This document shows, piece after piece, positions 1-9,189 of a stretch of DNA of 64,000 nucleotides. A model generated the notes under the pieces. That model searched no databases, was not told the DNA's origin, and saw only the letters and a program-made list of their open reading frames with translations. Position 1 is the first letter of the stretch. Each line of letters opens with the position of its first letter. Origin of the DNA: Agapanthus africanus (taxonomy: Eukaryota > Streptophyta > Magnoliopsida > Asparagales > Amaryllidaceae); NCBI GenBank assembly GCA_030015575.1, contig JASDDO010000024.1:44850114-44914113 (forward strand), read 5' to 3'. Made by a program: the position numbers and the translations under genes.

Positions 1-915
1 TCGAGAAGAATTGATAAAAGAAGCTCACAGCTCTCCATATTATGTACAATCCGGTAGCCGAAGATGTACAAAAATCTACGGAAACACTACTGGTGGTATG
101 GAATGAAGCGAGAAGCAGAAAGGAGTGTAACAAAGTGCTTAACCTGTAAGCAAGTGAAGGCTGAACACCAAAGAACCGCTAGTCTACTTCAGTCGTTACC
201 TATCCCAGAATAGAAATGGAAGCACATTACCATGAATTTCATGACTGCTCTCCCTCACAGCACGAAGGGTAATGATGTAGTTTGGGTTATTTTGGAGCGA
301 CACACCAAGTCGACTTACTTTATTCCATTCAGAGTTGGCCAATCAACCGAGACGTTGGCAAGAAAGTGCATGGAGGTAAGTAAAAAATCTAAAGTAAGAC
401 TTAAACCTTCAAGATCTACCATACTTGTCTTGATACCCATAAACACATGCAGGAGATCGTGAGATTATATGGGGTACTTGTTTACATCGTCTCCGATTAT
501 GATACTAGATTCTGATCCCAGTTTTGGCAGAGTCTTCAAGCCAGCCTGGAAACAAGTCTGAATTCTAGCACAGCGTATCATCCACAAACAGACAGATAGT
601 CCGAGCGGAAAATTCAGATCCTAGAAGATATGCTGAGAGCCTGTATGCTAGACTTCGGAGGTTCGTGAGAAGATCACCTACACCTTGTGGAGTTTTCCTA
701 TAACAACAGCTACCAGGAAAGTATTGGGATGGCATCTTTCAAAGCACTTTATGAACATTGAATGGTGTTTTTCGTCACCACATTGAGATGGGAATGCGCG
801 TGCTTGTCGGGCATGTACAGATTCCCCCTGCCTAAGGCAGGTCGGAGTTTATTGATTGTGGGGATCCGAATCTCTGGCAGCCTCGAACTAAGCTGCCGTT
901 AATTACCCCTCATTT
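1..915 (+). pseudogene. Decayed chromovirus (Ty3/gypsy) integrase fragment
   Basis: Translated pieces match the integrase of plant chromodomain gypsy elements (Tekay/Reina-like). The zinc part ends in C-L-T-C-K (about 145-160). The catalytic core follows: a W/I-T-M-N-F block near 222-243, where the usual first Asp (MDF) is Asn, then I-V-S-D-Y-D (about 485-505), then a Y-H-P-Q-T-D block (about 578-600) holding the Glu after an in-frame stop. Other stops lie near 211 and 761. A 77-base GT...AG insert (376-452) interrupts the core. The match fades after about 780; the C-terminal part and chromodomain are not recognisable. Upstream domains lie outside the window. Identity as gypsy integrase is firm; the sub-lineage is inferred from the core wording. 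Confidence 0.8.
376..452 (+). other. Intron-like insert in chromovirus integrase
   Basis: The insert begins GTAAGT and ends ACATGCAG. Removing it joins L-A-R-K-C-M-E to E-I-V-R-L-Y-G in frame and gives exactly the length expected for this integrase block. At 77 bases it is not a multiple of three, so retention would shift the frame. This fits a small plant spliceosomal intron. Splicing itself cannot be shown from DNA. Confidence 0.6.
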
Positions 916-1095
916 TTGAAGCGAGAGAACCTCCGATTTATGGGTCAAACTAGTAATGCGAACTCAATGTGCCGTGTGCGTGTGTTGTGTTTTGAAGGGT
1001 ACTTGGACGTATTCGAGGCCACGCAGAGTTTACGGGGGACGTGTTTTGAGTGTGGAGCAAGAGGGAAAAAGAGGAATGAGGAGCGTCCGAAGGAC
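916..1095. other. Junction segment without recognised content
   Basis: Sequence between the fading integrase and an abrupt switch into Tat RNase H at 1096. Short open frames occur but none resembles a known domain, and the segment has no copy elsewhere in the window. It may be chromovirus 3' sequence or filler DNA. Confidence 0.4.
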
Positions 1096-2673
1096 GGATT
1101 CTCAACTGGTCGTTAGTCAAGTAAATGGTGACTACCAAACGTGCAAACCGGAGCTGGTGAAGTACGGTGAAAAGGTGCAACAACTATTGACCCAAATTCC
1201 CTCCTACACTTTGGAAAGTATACCACGTGCGGAAAATAGCAAAGCAGACGCGCTAGCTAAGCTCGCTAAAGAACTGGCTGACGAGAACCTCGATGACGTC
1301 AAAATCATGGTGCAAAGCCGTCGAGTGCTCGCCCCGGCAGAAATATCTCCGAAATCACACGAAGAAAAGGGAGAGACTGAGCAGACGACCCTACAAATAA
1401 AAGACCGTAAGAAGGTTGAGGACTGGAGGGAAGTCTTCATAGACTACTTTAAGTCCCACCGAATGCCCGAAGGAGCGTCCTCAAGACATCAGCTCATGAA
1501 ACGAGCTCTATCTTTCGCTTTCGTCAATGATATCTGTATAAGAGGTCATTTGATTCTCTGTGGCTAAGATGTTTAGGACCGGACGAAGCAGAAAGAGTCG
1601 TTCAAGAGGTTCATGACGGAATCTGTGGTTCTCGTCAAGCAGGCCCGAAGATGAGGTTAAAAATTAAACGGATGGGTTACTACTGGCCCACGATGATCCA
1701 GGACTGCCTCGAATATGTGAAGCAGTGCCACTCAAGCCAAATCCATGGGGATTTCATCTACCAGCATCCAAATCCGCTACATCCAACGGTGGCTAGCTGG
1801 CCATTCGAAATGTGGGGGACTGACATAGTCGGACCCATCGAACCGGCATCGTTTAAGGGACATCGTTTCATCCTGGCGACGACTGATTACTTCTCCAAAT
1901 GGGTAGAAGCAGTACCGCTGAGGGAAGTGAAGACGGAGAATATCCTCCACTTTTTCAAGACGCACGTCATTTATCAGTTTGGAACTCCATGGCGGATTAT
2001 CTCCGATAACGGGCCGGCCTACAGAAGCCATAAGATCATCCGCTTCGCGCAACAGCATAATATAGACTGGAGATACTCCTCAGTTTACAATCCACGAGCT
2101 AACGGTCTGGCCGAGGCCTTCAATAAGACCTTAACAAAGATCATAAAAAAGACGGTGTCCCGAAATAAGAAGGACTGGCATGAGAGGCTGCAAGAGGCCC
2201 TTTGGGCCTATCGAACTACGTTCAAGACGGCCACGAACACAACACCGTACGCGTTGGTATTTGGGACGGAAGCAGTGCTCCCCCTCGAGATAGACTTACC
2301 CTCTCTACGAGTGGCAGTCCACCACGAGCTGACGGACGAAGAAAATGCTCACCTTCGGCTTGAGGAGCTTGATGCCTTCGATGAAACCCGGCTCATAGAG
2401 CAACAAAATCTAGAGGCCTACAAAGCAAAGATGACGCGCTCGTACGAAAGATTGACCAGGCCAAGGACATTCCGCCAAGGCGAACTCGTACTAGTGGTCA
2501 AAAGACCTATGATCCCCAATCGCGTCAAGCGGGGAAAATTCGAGCCAAACTATGAAGGCCCGTACATCATAGATAAGGTCTACCGGGGTGGAGCCTATCT
2601 ACTCATGGACATGCATGGTGAAAGGCCTTTCAGGCCAATAAACGGCCGCTTCCTAAAGAAATACTACGCTTAA
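1096..2673 (+). pseudogene. Tat unit 1: partial RNase H and integrase
   Basis: Starts abruptly inside the archaeal-type RNase H at G-D-S-Q-L-V and runs through the whole integrase to a stop at 2671-2673. It is nearly identical to 20421-21999 of unit 2. Integrase landmarks: the zinc region, W-G-T-D (first Asp), I-S-D-N-G-P (second Asp), then the N-G-x-A-E-A-F block (Glu) and a C-terminal G-x-F-x-P-N-Y-E-G-P-Y segment. Damage relative to unit 2: indels around 1528-1545 split the frame before the zinc region, and the second zinc Cys is Ser (AGC, 1735-1737). Nothing upstream of the RNase H is present, so this is the truncated left end of the array. Confidence 0.9.
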
Positions 2674-3254
2674 TGAGCCACCGCCTAGGTCAATAATAGA
2701 TGACGACGACTATGTCCACTCGCTATCTTCCTAAAGCTCAAAGCTCTATGAGTAATAGCTGGCCCTCTCCTCGATGGACCGAAATGTACTTAAACTAACG
2801 TCGGACTGAAACGTCCTTAAACTAACGACGGACCGAAACGTCCTTAAACTAACGACGGACTGAAATGTCTTTAAACTAACGACGGACCGAAACATCCCTA
2901 AACTACTACCGCAGTGTCTTTAGGCTGACGAGATGAATAAAAAAAAAGAAGAGAGAAAAAGAAAAAATAATAAAAAAATAAAAACGGTACGTCCATAAGC
3001 AAAATGGGTACGGATGAAAACTCGAAAGGGCTCCGTGAGTAAAAACAGCAGGGCTACCGGCAAGAGTTCGTGAAAACCCGAAAGGGCGCGACCTTGTAAA
3101 AAAAAAGAGAGAGAGAAAAAGAATAAAAGAAGCGGTATGTCCATAATCAAAAGGGGCACGGATGAAAACCCGAAAGGGCTCCGTGAGTAAAAACAGCATG
3201 ACTACCGGCGAGTGTTTGTGAAAACCTGAAAGGGCGCAACCTCGTTAAAAGACA
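2674..3254 (+). repeat. Tat unit 1 3' region: GGACCG repeats and GAAA-loop hairpin repeat
   Basis: Just after integrase come four to five short GGACCGAAACGTCC-type inverted repeats separated by TTAAACTAAC (about 2777-2910). A purine-rich stretch follows, then a ~147-bp direct repeat (from about 2987 and 3134) holding CCCGAAAGGG twice per unit, a 3-bp stem with a GAAA tetraloop. Low-complexity open frames here are not credible genes. The matching segment of unit 2 is 22000-22526. Confidence 0.75.
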
Positions 3255-3790
3255 CTTACAAGATCCTCTCGACCTTGTAAGGAGAAACCACCCGCGTGGG
3301 ATCCTTACGACTCACAAAGGAGCAACACACTTAGGGATCCCCACGATTCCTAAGGAGAAAATACACTTGCGAGATCCTTACGACTCGTAAGGAGAATTCT
3401 CTTATGAGACCCTCACGGCTCATGAGATTTAAAAGTCTTATGTTACAGAAACCTAAACCTGTTCTTAAGCAAATCCCCCACAACCTTCGATATGGCCCTA
3501 AAAGTGGCTCAATACTGACCTTTATATACAATCCACGGGCGCGAATAAACATTTCCCCAGCAAAGTCGCACCCGTGACTAGGGACATGTCCATATGGTGA
3601 ATAACCCTTATAATTCCTCTCGACTTATAAGGAGAAAACCCTCCTGTAGGATCCTTACGACTTACAGAGGAACATACACTTAGGAATCCTCGCGATCCCT
3701 AAGGAGAAAATACACTTGCAAGATCCTCACGACTTGTAGGGAGAAATACCTTTGTGAGACCCTTACGGCTCAAGAAGTTAAAAGCCTTGG
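3255..3790 (+). repeat. Two five-hairpin modules (unit 1)
   Basis: Module I is about 3255-3440 and module Ib about 3607-3790. Each has five units of 35-40 bp of the form arm / ATCCTYACGA-like loop / complementary arm / GGAGAAAATACA-like linker. Arms differ between units but pair within them (CTTACAAG with TTGTAAG, TTGCGAG with CTCGTAA, CTTATAA with TTATAAG, CTGTAGG with CTTACAG). The order of arm types is the same in both modules. Between them lies a GTATACAATCCACGGGC-like block (about 3525-3545). Confidence 0.8.
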
Positions 3791-3899
3791 TCGACAGGAC
3801 CCTTAACCCTGTTTACTAAGCCACCTTTGTTCAACATTGACAGAGGCAAATGATGATTCACTCCTGGCAACATCCCAGTTGTAGCGGTGCTGATGCTGA

Positions 3900-4270
3900 A
3901 ATCAGTATCTAAAATCTAAGCTTGCAGCGAAAAAGCTAGCGAGCCACACATGCATACGAAATAGCCGAAATGATGGGGCAACTTGCAATAAAAAGCAGCA
4001 AGTAAAAATGTATGCATGACAGATAGCCGAAATGATTGGGCAGCTCGCAATAAAAAGCAGCGAGTAAAAAAAATAATAATAAATAAATAGACGAAATGAT
4101 TGGGCACCGCGAAAAATAGCCGAAATGATGGGGCAATCGCGACCTCCGCGATATAAAAGCTGAAATGATAGAGCATCGCGGAAAAAGAAATAAAATATAA
4201 AAAAAAAGTTTCAATTTATGCCCTACAGGTGATGTTCCATCACACCCTGTACACAATCCAAGGGCATAAA
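3900..4270 (+). repeat. GCCGAAATGATTGGGC repeat cluster with covarying stems
   Basis: Four to five copies of a GCCGAAATGATNGGGC-like motif alternate with small stems: ACTTGC/GCAAGT, CTCGC/GCGAG and ATCGCG/CGCGAT. It ends in a CCCTGTACACAATCCAAGGGC block near 4243. The same cluster is at 23170-23540 in unit 2 and, inverted, at 63510-63800. Confidence 0.75.
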
Positions 4271-4490
4271 TAAAAAGGGATCATACTTCTCCCCCAGTTT
4301 TCATCAGAAGAAGAAGCCAAGTCTAGACGGGCCAAAGGAGACCTGGAGATCGTTTCAACACTCGTCTCGTAACAACGAATACAACTCTAAGCTAAGCGGA
4401 ACAGCGGCAACTCCCAGTTCTATGGCTCGGTGGTATACATATCGCCAACAGTCAAACCTCCATCCCGTGAGATGCGGATACTATCAGCAA

Positions 4491-5292
4491 AATTCCTGGT
4501 TACGTGGAACGTGGATAACGTCACTCTTTGACCCCGTGGAAAACGTCCAGAGTGGATCCTGGTCCTCGCGGAGCACGGCAGTGAACCCGTGTGAAGCATC
4601 CAGAGCGGAGCCTAGTCCTTGCCGAGCACGGCAGTGAACCCGTGTGAAGCATCTAGTGCAAAATTTCTGGTTACGTGGAACGCGGATAACGTCACTCTCT
4701 GACCCCGTGGAAAACGTCCAGAGCAGATCCTGGTCCTCGCGGAGCACGGCAGTGAACCCGTGTGAAGCATCCAGAGCGGAGCCTAGTCCTCGCCAAGCAC
4801 GGCAGTGAACCCGTGTGAAGCATCTAGTGCAAAATTCCTGGTTACGTGGAACGCGGATAACGTCACTCTCTGACCCCGTGGAAAACGTCCAGAGCGGATC
4901 CTTGTCCTTGCGGAGCACGGCAGTGAACCCGTGTGAAGCATCCAGAGCGGAGCCTAGTCCTCGCCGAGCACGGCAGTGAAACCGTGTGAAGCATCTAGTG
5001 CAAAATTTCTGGTTACGTGGAACGCGGATAACGTCACTCTCTGACCCCGTGGAAAACATCCAGAGCGGATCCTGGTCCTCGCGGAGCACGGCAGTGAACC
5101 CATGTGAAGCATCCAGAGCGGAGCCTAGTCCTCGCCGAGCACGGCAGTGAACCCGTGTGAAGCATCTAGTGCAAAATTCCTGGTTACGTGGAACGGGGAT
5201 AACGTCACTCTTTGACCCCACGGAAAACGCCCAGAGCGGAGCCCGGTCCTCGCCAAGCACGGCAGTGAACCCGTGTGAAGCATCCAGAGCAA
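4491..5292 (+). repeat. 171-bp tandem repeat array (unit 1)
   Basis: The TTACGTGGAA landmark recurs at 4500, 4671, 4842, 5013 and 5184, exactly 171 bases apart, giving four full units and a partial one. Each unit contains two related ~54-bp halves with AGCACGGCAGTGAACC and a third unrelated part. Because 171 is divisible by three, the minus strand is open for 258 codons (5260-4484) with a 57-residue period. This is more likely a by-product than a gene. Such 3' arrays are known in Tat/Ogre elements. Confidence 0.9.
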
Positions 5293-5489
5293 ATACCGGA
5301 CGGTGGAGTCCTTAAAATCCACGGACTATGATGTCCTTAACCTCGACCGTAAAGTCTTAAAACTAACAATCAACCACCTTGATTCTGTACTAATTCTACC
5401 TTGGTTTAAGGGTACATCTCTTCACTCCTTTGATGCCTGACGTTGTAATTCCCCAACGTCTTCAAAGAGGTGACGGGTCTCTGCAACCA

Positions 5490-5820
5490 AACATCGGACA
5501 ATGGAGTCCATAAATCCATGGACTATGATGTCCTTAACCTTGACCGTGATGTCTTAAAACTAACATCGGACTGTGGAGTCCCTAAATCCACGGACTATGA
5601 GGTCAAGTCTAAATCCACGGACTATGAGGTCCTTAACCTTGACCGTGGTGTCTTAAAACTAACATCGGACTGTGGAGTCCCTAAATCCACGGACTATGAG
5701 GTCCTTAACCTTGACCGTGATGTCTTAAAACTAACATCGGACTGTGGAGTCCTTAAATCCACGGACTATGAGGTCCTTAACCTTGACCGCGACGTCTTTA
5801 AACTACGATACGTGGAGCAA
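5490..5820 (+). repeat. 72-bp tandem repeats of GGACT...AGTCC type (unit 1)
   Basis: About four units of 72 bp, each made of short inverted repeats (GGACTGTGGAGTCC, GGACTATGAGGTCC, GACCGTGATGTC) separated by TTAAA/TTAAAACTAAC. The 24-codon period keeps a plus-strand frame open (5470-5835), but the product is low-complexity and not credible. The same repeat type lies in LTR A (11640-12050). Confidence 0.85.
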
Positions 5821-5863
5821 CCCCTGACCCCGTGAAACACAGATAAGGGTGACCACATCCAGC

Positions 5864-6050
5864 ACTTACAAGTCCTCACGAGCTGTAAGGAAGAAAAACT
5901 CTCTTGTGAGATCCTTACGACTCTCAAGGGAAAACCCGCTTAAGAATCCTCACGATTCTTAAGAAGAACTTACACCTATGGGATCCTCTGGACCTGTAGG
6001 GAGAAAAACTCTTTATGAGACTCTCGTGGCTCATAAAATGCAAAAGTCTT
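5864..6050 (+). repeat. Third five-hairpin module (unit 1)
   Basis: Five units as in 3255-3790. The best is 5939-5963: arms CTTAAGAATC and GATTCTTAAG pair perfectly (10 bp) around the loop CTCAC. The last unit pairs TTTATGAG with CTCATAAA around ACTCTCGTGG. The copy in unit 2 is 25034-25215. Confidence 0.8.
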
Positions 6051-6169
6051 AGGAAGCAGATCTTAACCCTGAATCCTAAGCCATCGCTGTCCTGCAAGGA
6101 GATCAAGATAAATTGTCCGCAAACGCATTCAATGAAAAGAGACACGTCATTGAGAAGAAAAACGTATCT

Positions 6170-6175
6170 TTTATT
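6170..6175 (-). terminator. Antisense polyadenylation signal (unit 1)
   Basis: AATAAA on the minus strand, about 100 bases past the stop of the antisense coiled-coil frame. It is conserved at 25340-25345 (unit 2) and at 61713-61718 (inverted element), always in the context ATGAATAAAAGA. Confidence 0.55.
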
Positions 6176-6276
6176 CATAAACCAAAATGGATACAAAGTA
6201 CAATTCATGAAAGAAACAAAAAAAGGGATACTCTCATCCATGAGTATGTACAAAAAAAGGGAAAAGATACAAGTCC

Positions 6277-6720
6277 TCAAGCCGGCGGGCGATGTAGTAA
6301 TTTTACCAGCTCATCGTTCTGTTGCTGAGCCACGGCTTCGTGATGTAAGATCTCCAGAAGACGAGCCTCCGCCTGCGCCTGCTGGGCCTGATACGAAGCA
6401 AGCCGAGCTTCGAGCTCTTTCTCGGTGGCTTTATGAGCCTCGACCCTTTCACGAGTGAACGCGGCAGCTTTGTCGAGAGACACCACCTCTTTGATGGGCT
6501 CTTGAAGCACCCGCCAGAGTTCATACGCTTTGTTGGCCTTGGCGGTAAGAGTGGCGCGAAGCTCTCTCAGCGCCTTGGAAACTAGCTCCCTCTCCAAAAA
6601 TTTATGGCCAAGCCCTTTTCTCACACAACAATATATTCACCACGTGTCGTTCTATCAGGCCACGTAAGCTCACTTTCGTGACTGCAGCCTTGGAAACAAG
6701 ACATTTACAAGACCGTATAA
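6277..6720 (-). pseudogene. Antisense coiled-coil exon remnant (unit 1)
   Basis: The minus strand encodes 115 residues (6624-6277) rich in Ala, Glu, Gln and Lys, likely a coiled coil: E-R-E-L-V-S-K-A-L at the start and L-L-H-R-P-P-A at the end. It matches the last exon of the PMD-like gene at 61280-61612. DNA similarity continues upstream to about 6720 (K-V-S-L-R-G-L-I-E-R-type words), but a one-base shift near the start of the open frame breaks it. The rest of the PMD-like gene is missing in this unit. Function unknown. Confidence 0.75.
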
Positions 6721-7059
6721 ATGGGCTTCCAGTCAACAGGAATAATCGATCTAAAACGCGCTCACATCACCTGACGTGAAAGAGCAACGAGAAAGATTTC
6801 CGACGTATTTCAAGCATGCATTCGCAATCATATGAGTATTCAAAAAATAATAATAGCATTTGCAATCGTATGAACATTCATAATGCCCAAAAAGGGTCTG
6901 GTACGCATGAAAGTGATGAGAGCATTTGCAAATTAAAGAAAGTTCTCATAAGAAGAATACAAAGTTTATTTATGCAAGCGGAAACATACATACTAGTACC
7001 AAGCCTACATGGAAGTTCGGCATAAAGCATAAGAAAAAGGAGGGACTAATATAAAAATG
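6721..7059. other. Non-coding spacer in antisense cargo region (unit 1)
   Basis: No credible gene. It holds AT-rich sequence and a minus-strand AATAAA (6965-6970) about 90 bases past the stop of the next antisense ORF, a possible 3' end for it. Confidence 0.5.
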
Positions 7060-7593
7060 CTACGCTAACGGGAAAAGTTCACCAAACACGGGATCAATGG
7101 CATAAGGGTTAACAAAACAAAGAACAAGGTTCTCCATCTCTCCCTCTGCTATCTCCAACACATCAAAGCGACGGTTCTCGCGAGGAGTTGCTCCACATCG
7201 ATTGGCGCCATGTTCATCTGCAAAAGCAGACATAACAGCCCTTCGGGCTCTTATTTCGCTCAAAAGATGAACTGAGCGATCTTTCAGAGCCTGAGTAATC
7301 ATGCAGGCCTCGTGAAAACCTTCGAGCTTCTCTTCAGCCGCATCGAGCATCGCTAGGGTCATCTCCGCCGGGTGAGGAGGGATGTCGGCAAGCACGGCAG
7401 CAAGAATCATCCGGAGCCAGAGGGAGCCCATTGGAAGAGGGGACCCCCTACGGATCGAGAGCTCATACGCCGCTGGGTCGCATTCGTCGTCGGTAAGGAG
7501 AGGGTCCACCAATCGTGCAGCAAAGCGGGGGATCATCTCCTCGATAGGAACTTCCCATGGCTGTCGACGAGCGTGTGGACGGTTGCAGGCCAT
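7060..7593 (-). CDS. Antisense cargo ORF B (177 aa), unknown family
   Basis: Intact minus-strand frame with a favourable start context (GCCATGGCC). The product is predicted soluble and helical: no signal peptide or membrane segment is visible. It carries L-D-A-A-E-E-K mid-protein and F-V-N-P near the end, finishing G-E-L-F-P-L-A. The same spacing of L-D-x-A-E-x-K and F-x-N-P is found in cargo ORF A (8571-8065), so the two look like diverged duplicates. It lies antisense between Tat integrase and LTR, the place where Tat elements are known to carry extra ORFs. The copy in unit 2 is broken by a 91-bp deletion. I do not recognise the family; role unknown. Confidence 0.6.
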   Translation of the reverse strand: MACNRPHARRQPWEVPIEEMIPRFAARLVDPLLTDDECDPAAYELSIRRGSPLPMGSLWLRMILAAVLADIPPHPAEMTLAMLDAAEEKLEGFHEACMITQALKDRSVHLLSEIRARRAVMSAFADEHGANRCGATPRENRRFDVLEIAEGEMENLVLCFVNPYAIDPVFGELFPLA

Positions 7594-8064
7594 GGCACTT
7601 AGTTGTCCTCGAATTAAATCGCGTTAAATTGGGAATAAAAGTTCTCTGTGAAGAGAAAGGGAAAGCCATTGCCTCAGATATAAAGGGGTGCATTAAGTGC
7701 TGTGCGCGGAAAATCTTGCATGATGAAGCTATTTCCAAGGCCAAAAAAAAGGAAAGGCATCGAAAATCAGGGAGATGGAACTATTTCCAAGGCCCTTTTT
7801 CTGCATCTGATATTGTGTACTGAAAATATGGCATGGGAAAATTTTGTGAACAGCCCCATCAAGGAACCCCACGTGCAGAACACGTGAGGCCTAAACTTGA
7901 TGTGCACTAAAAAAATGGATGGAGTAGCACCCTGCATATTAAAAGCATCAACAACGACAGTAGCAAAATGATGGAATCCTAGAGAAAGGATGCAAACAGG
8001 GAAAAACATAATAAAACTTATCATTCATACTTTGAGAAGTTCATACAAAATAAAGAGGACACAA
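7594..8064. other. Spacer between antisense ORFs B and A (unit 1)
   Basis: No convincing gene on either strand. Short plus-strand frames are open by chance and are not kept in the same form in unit 2. It could be an intergenic or intronic part of the antisense transcript. Confidence 0.5.
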
Positions 8065-8571
8065 CTACAACGGTAAGACCTCAGACGCAGGACATGGATT
8101 GAGGAAATCGAAGGTAACTTTGTCTAAGATCTTCCAGGCATTTCGAACCTCCCGAGTATGCTTCCTCTCGCGGTCGCAAGCGTCGGGGTCCTCACGAATA
8201 TCCTCCACCCTCCGATAGGCGGCAAGTTTGGCTGACTGCTGAAAGGCTTGGTGCAAGAGATCAATGAGGTGATATCGCCTCCTCTTTGAGATCAAGCCCA
8301 TCAGGTACACCGAATGTTCCTTATCCTCAGCAGTGTCCAAGGCCCTGAGCGGTATGCCGGTGCAAAAGAGAGGAAGTGCCTCCCGGATCGCCAGCGCGAT
8401 CAGCCTCAGAAGAGAAGAGCGACGGGGGAGTAGCCGATGGTTGTACTCGTCAAAGCGGCTCATGATCTCGGCATACTGAGCATCGGTGAACTCCTAGTTC
8501 TGACTGCGGCCCAGTGCACGAATATTCCCATAGGAAATGATCTCGTCAAGACCATACAGATGGGCATCCAT
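8065..8571 (-). pseudogene. Antisense cargo ORF A (unit 1), nonsense mutation
   Basis: The ATG at 8571-8569 lies 5 bases past a splice acceptor (TTTCAG, ending at 8577). The equivalent frame in unit 2 is open for 168 codons; here Q-N-Q-E-F has become Q-N-stop (TAG), leaving only a 132-codon open tail (8463-8065). The product has many Arg and Leu, the L-D-T-A-E-D-K motif and a terminal F-L-N-P-C-P-A-S-E-V-L block. No known domain is recognised. Resemblance to ORF B (7593-7060) suggests duplication. Confidence 0.65.
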
Positions 8572-8576
8572 GATAC

Positions 8577-8961
8577 CTGAAATAAAGGTCATGAGAATCA
8601 TTATAAAGCTCCTGTTTCATTAATTGCAGAGGGACAACCTCGGGCCAGGAAGCCCCAGGAAGCCTCCATGTGAAGAAATTGAGTTCTTCATAGGAATTAA
8701 ATTCCCTATTAAGAAAAAGGGAATTAAATTCCCAAAAGCATTTTTCTGTGAACGTGGTTAAGCTCCATGGATTATCACCATTATTTCCCTAAAGATCATC
8801 TAAACCCTAAGAGATCTACATTTGAAGGCTAAAATGGTTTCATACTTCGGTTAAAAAGCTTGAAGAAAAATGGGTTCTTTGTTAAAAAAGGGTAAAAACG
8901 CTTGTTTTGGATTTAAAATCCAGAGGAGTGTGAGAGTTCATCGTTCATTCGAGAGCATTAC
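8577..8961 (-). other. Putative 5' UTR intron of antisense gene (unit 1)
   Basis: Minus strand: donor GTAATG at 8961-8956, acceptor TTTATTTCAG ending at 8577, followed by GTATC-ATG. The same donor/acceptor pair is kept in unit 2 (28040-27655) and in the inverted element (44712-45478). Confidence 0.55.
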
Positions 8962-9113
8962 CTAAAGAAAAAGCCTCTTCGAACAGAGTTAAACTCTGGA
9001 AGATTTTCAAGGCAGAGAGCTAAGCTCTGGAAGAAGAGAATTAAATTCTCAAAAGAAGAAAGTTTGCAAGGCAGAAGATGAACAAAGTGGAGGCGTCTCT
9101 GAAATGACCCCAA

Positions 9114-9121
9114 TATTTATA
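9114..9121 (-). promoter_or_regulatory. Antisense TATA box in LTR A
   Basis: TATAAATA on the minus strand, about 150 bases upstream of the conserved antisense splice donor. The counterparts are 28193-28200 (unit 2) and TATAAAT at 44554-44560 (inverted element), both followed by a conserved leader. Likely promoter of the antisense cargo gene. Confidence 0.6.
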
Positions 9122-9189
9122 GGAGGTGATAGAAACGTTTCATCTCCCCAAATCCCTAGAGGAATCCAACGGTCACAAAAGGTGACAGC

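Noticed and set aside
2906-3199. Antisense Phe/Leu-rich frames (also 22170-22511, 3916-4256, 23174-23526, 63488-63926) as membrane proteins
   Set aside because: They come from A-rich purine tracts and short repeats; frames differ between near-identical copies.
3255-3790. CRISPR-like array of palindromic repeats
   Set aside because: Plant retrotransposon context, arms not constant, no unique spacers, no cas genes.
4484-5260. 258-codon antisense frame with 57-residue repeats
   Set aside because: Arises from a 171-bp tandem repeat whose period is divisible by three; broken in unit 2 and absent in the inverted element.
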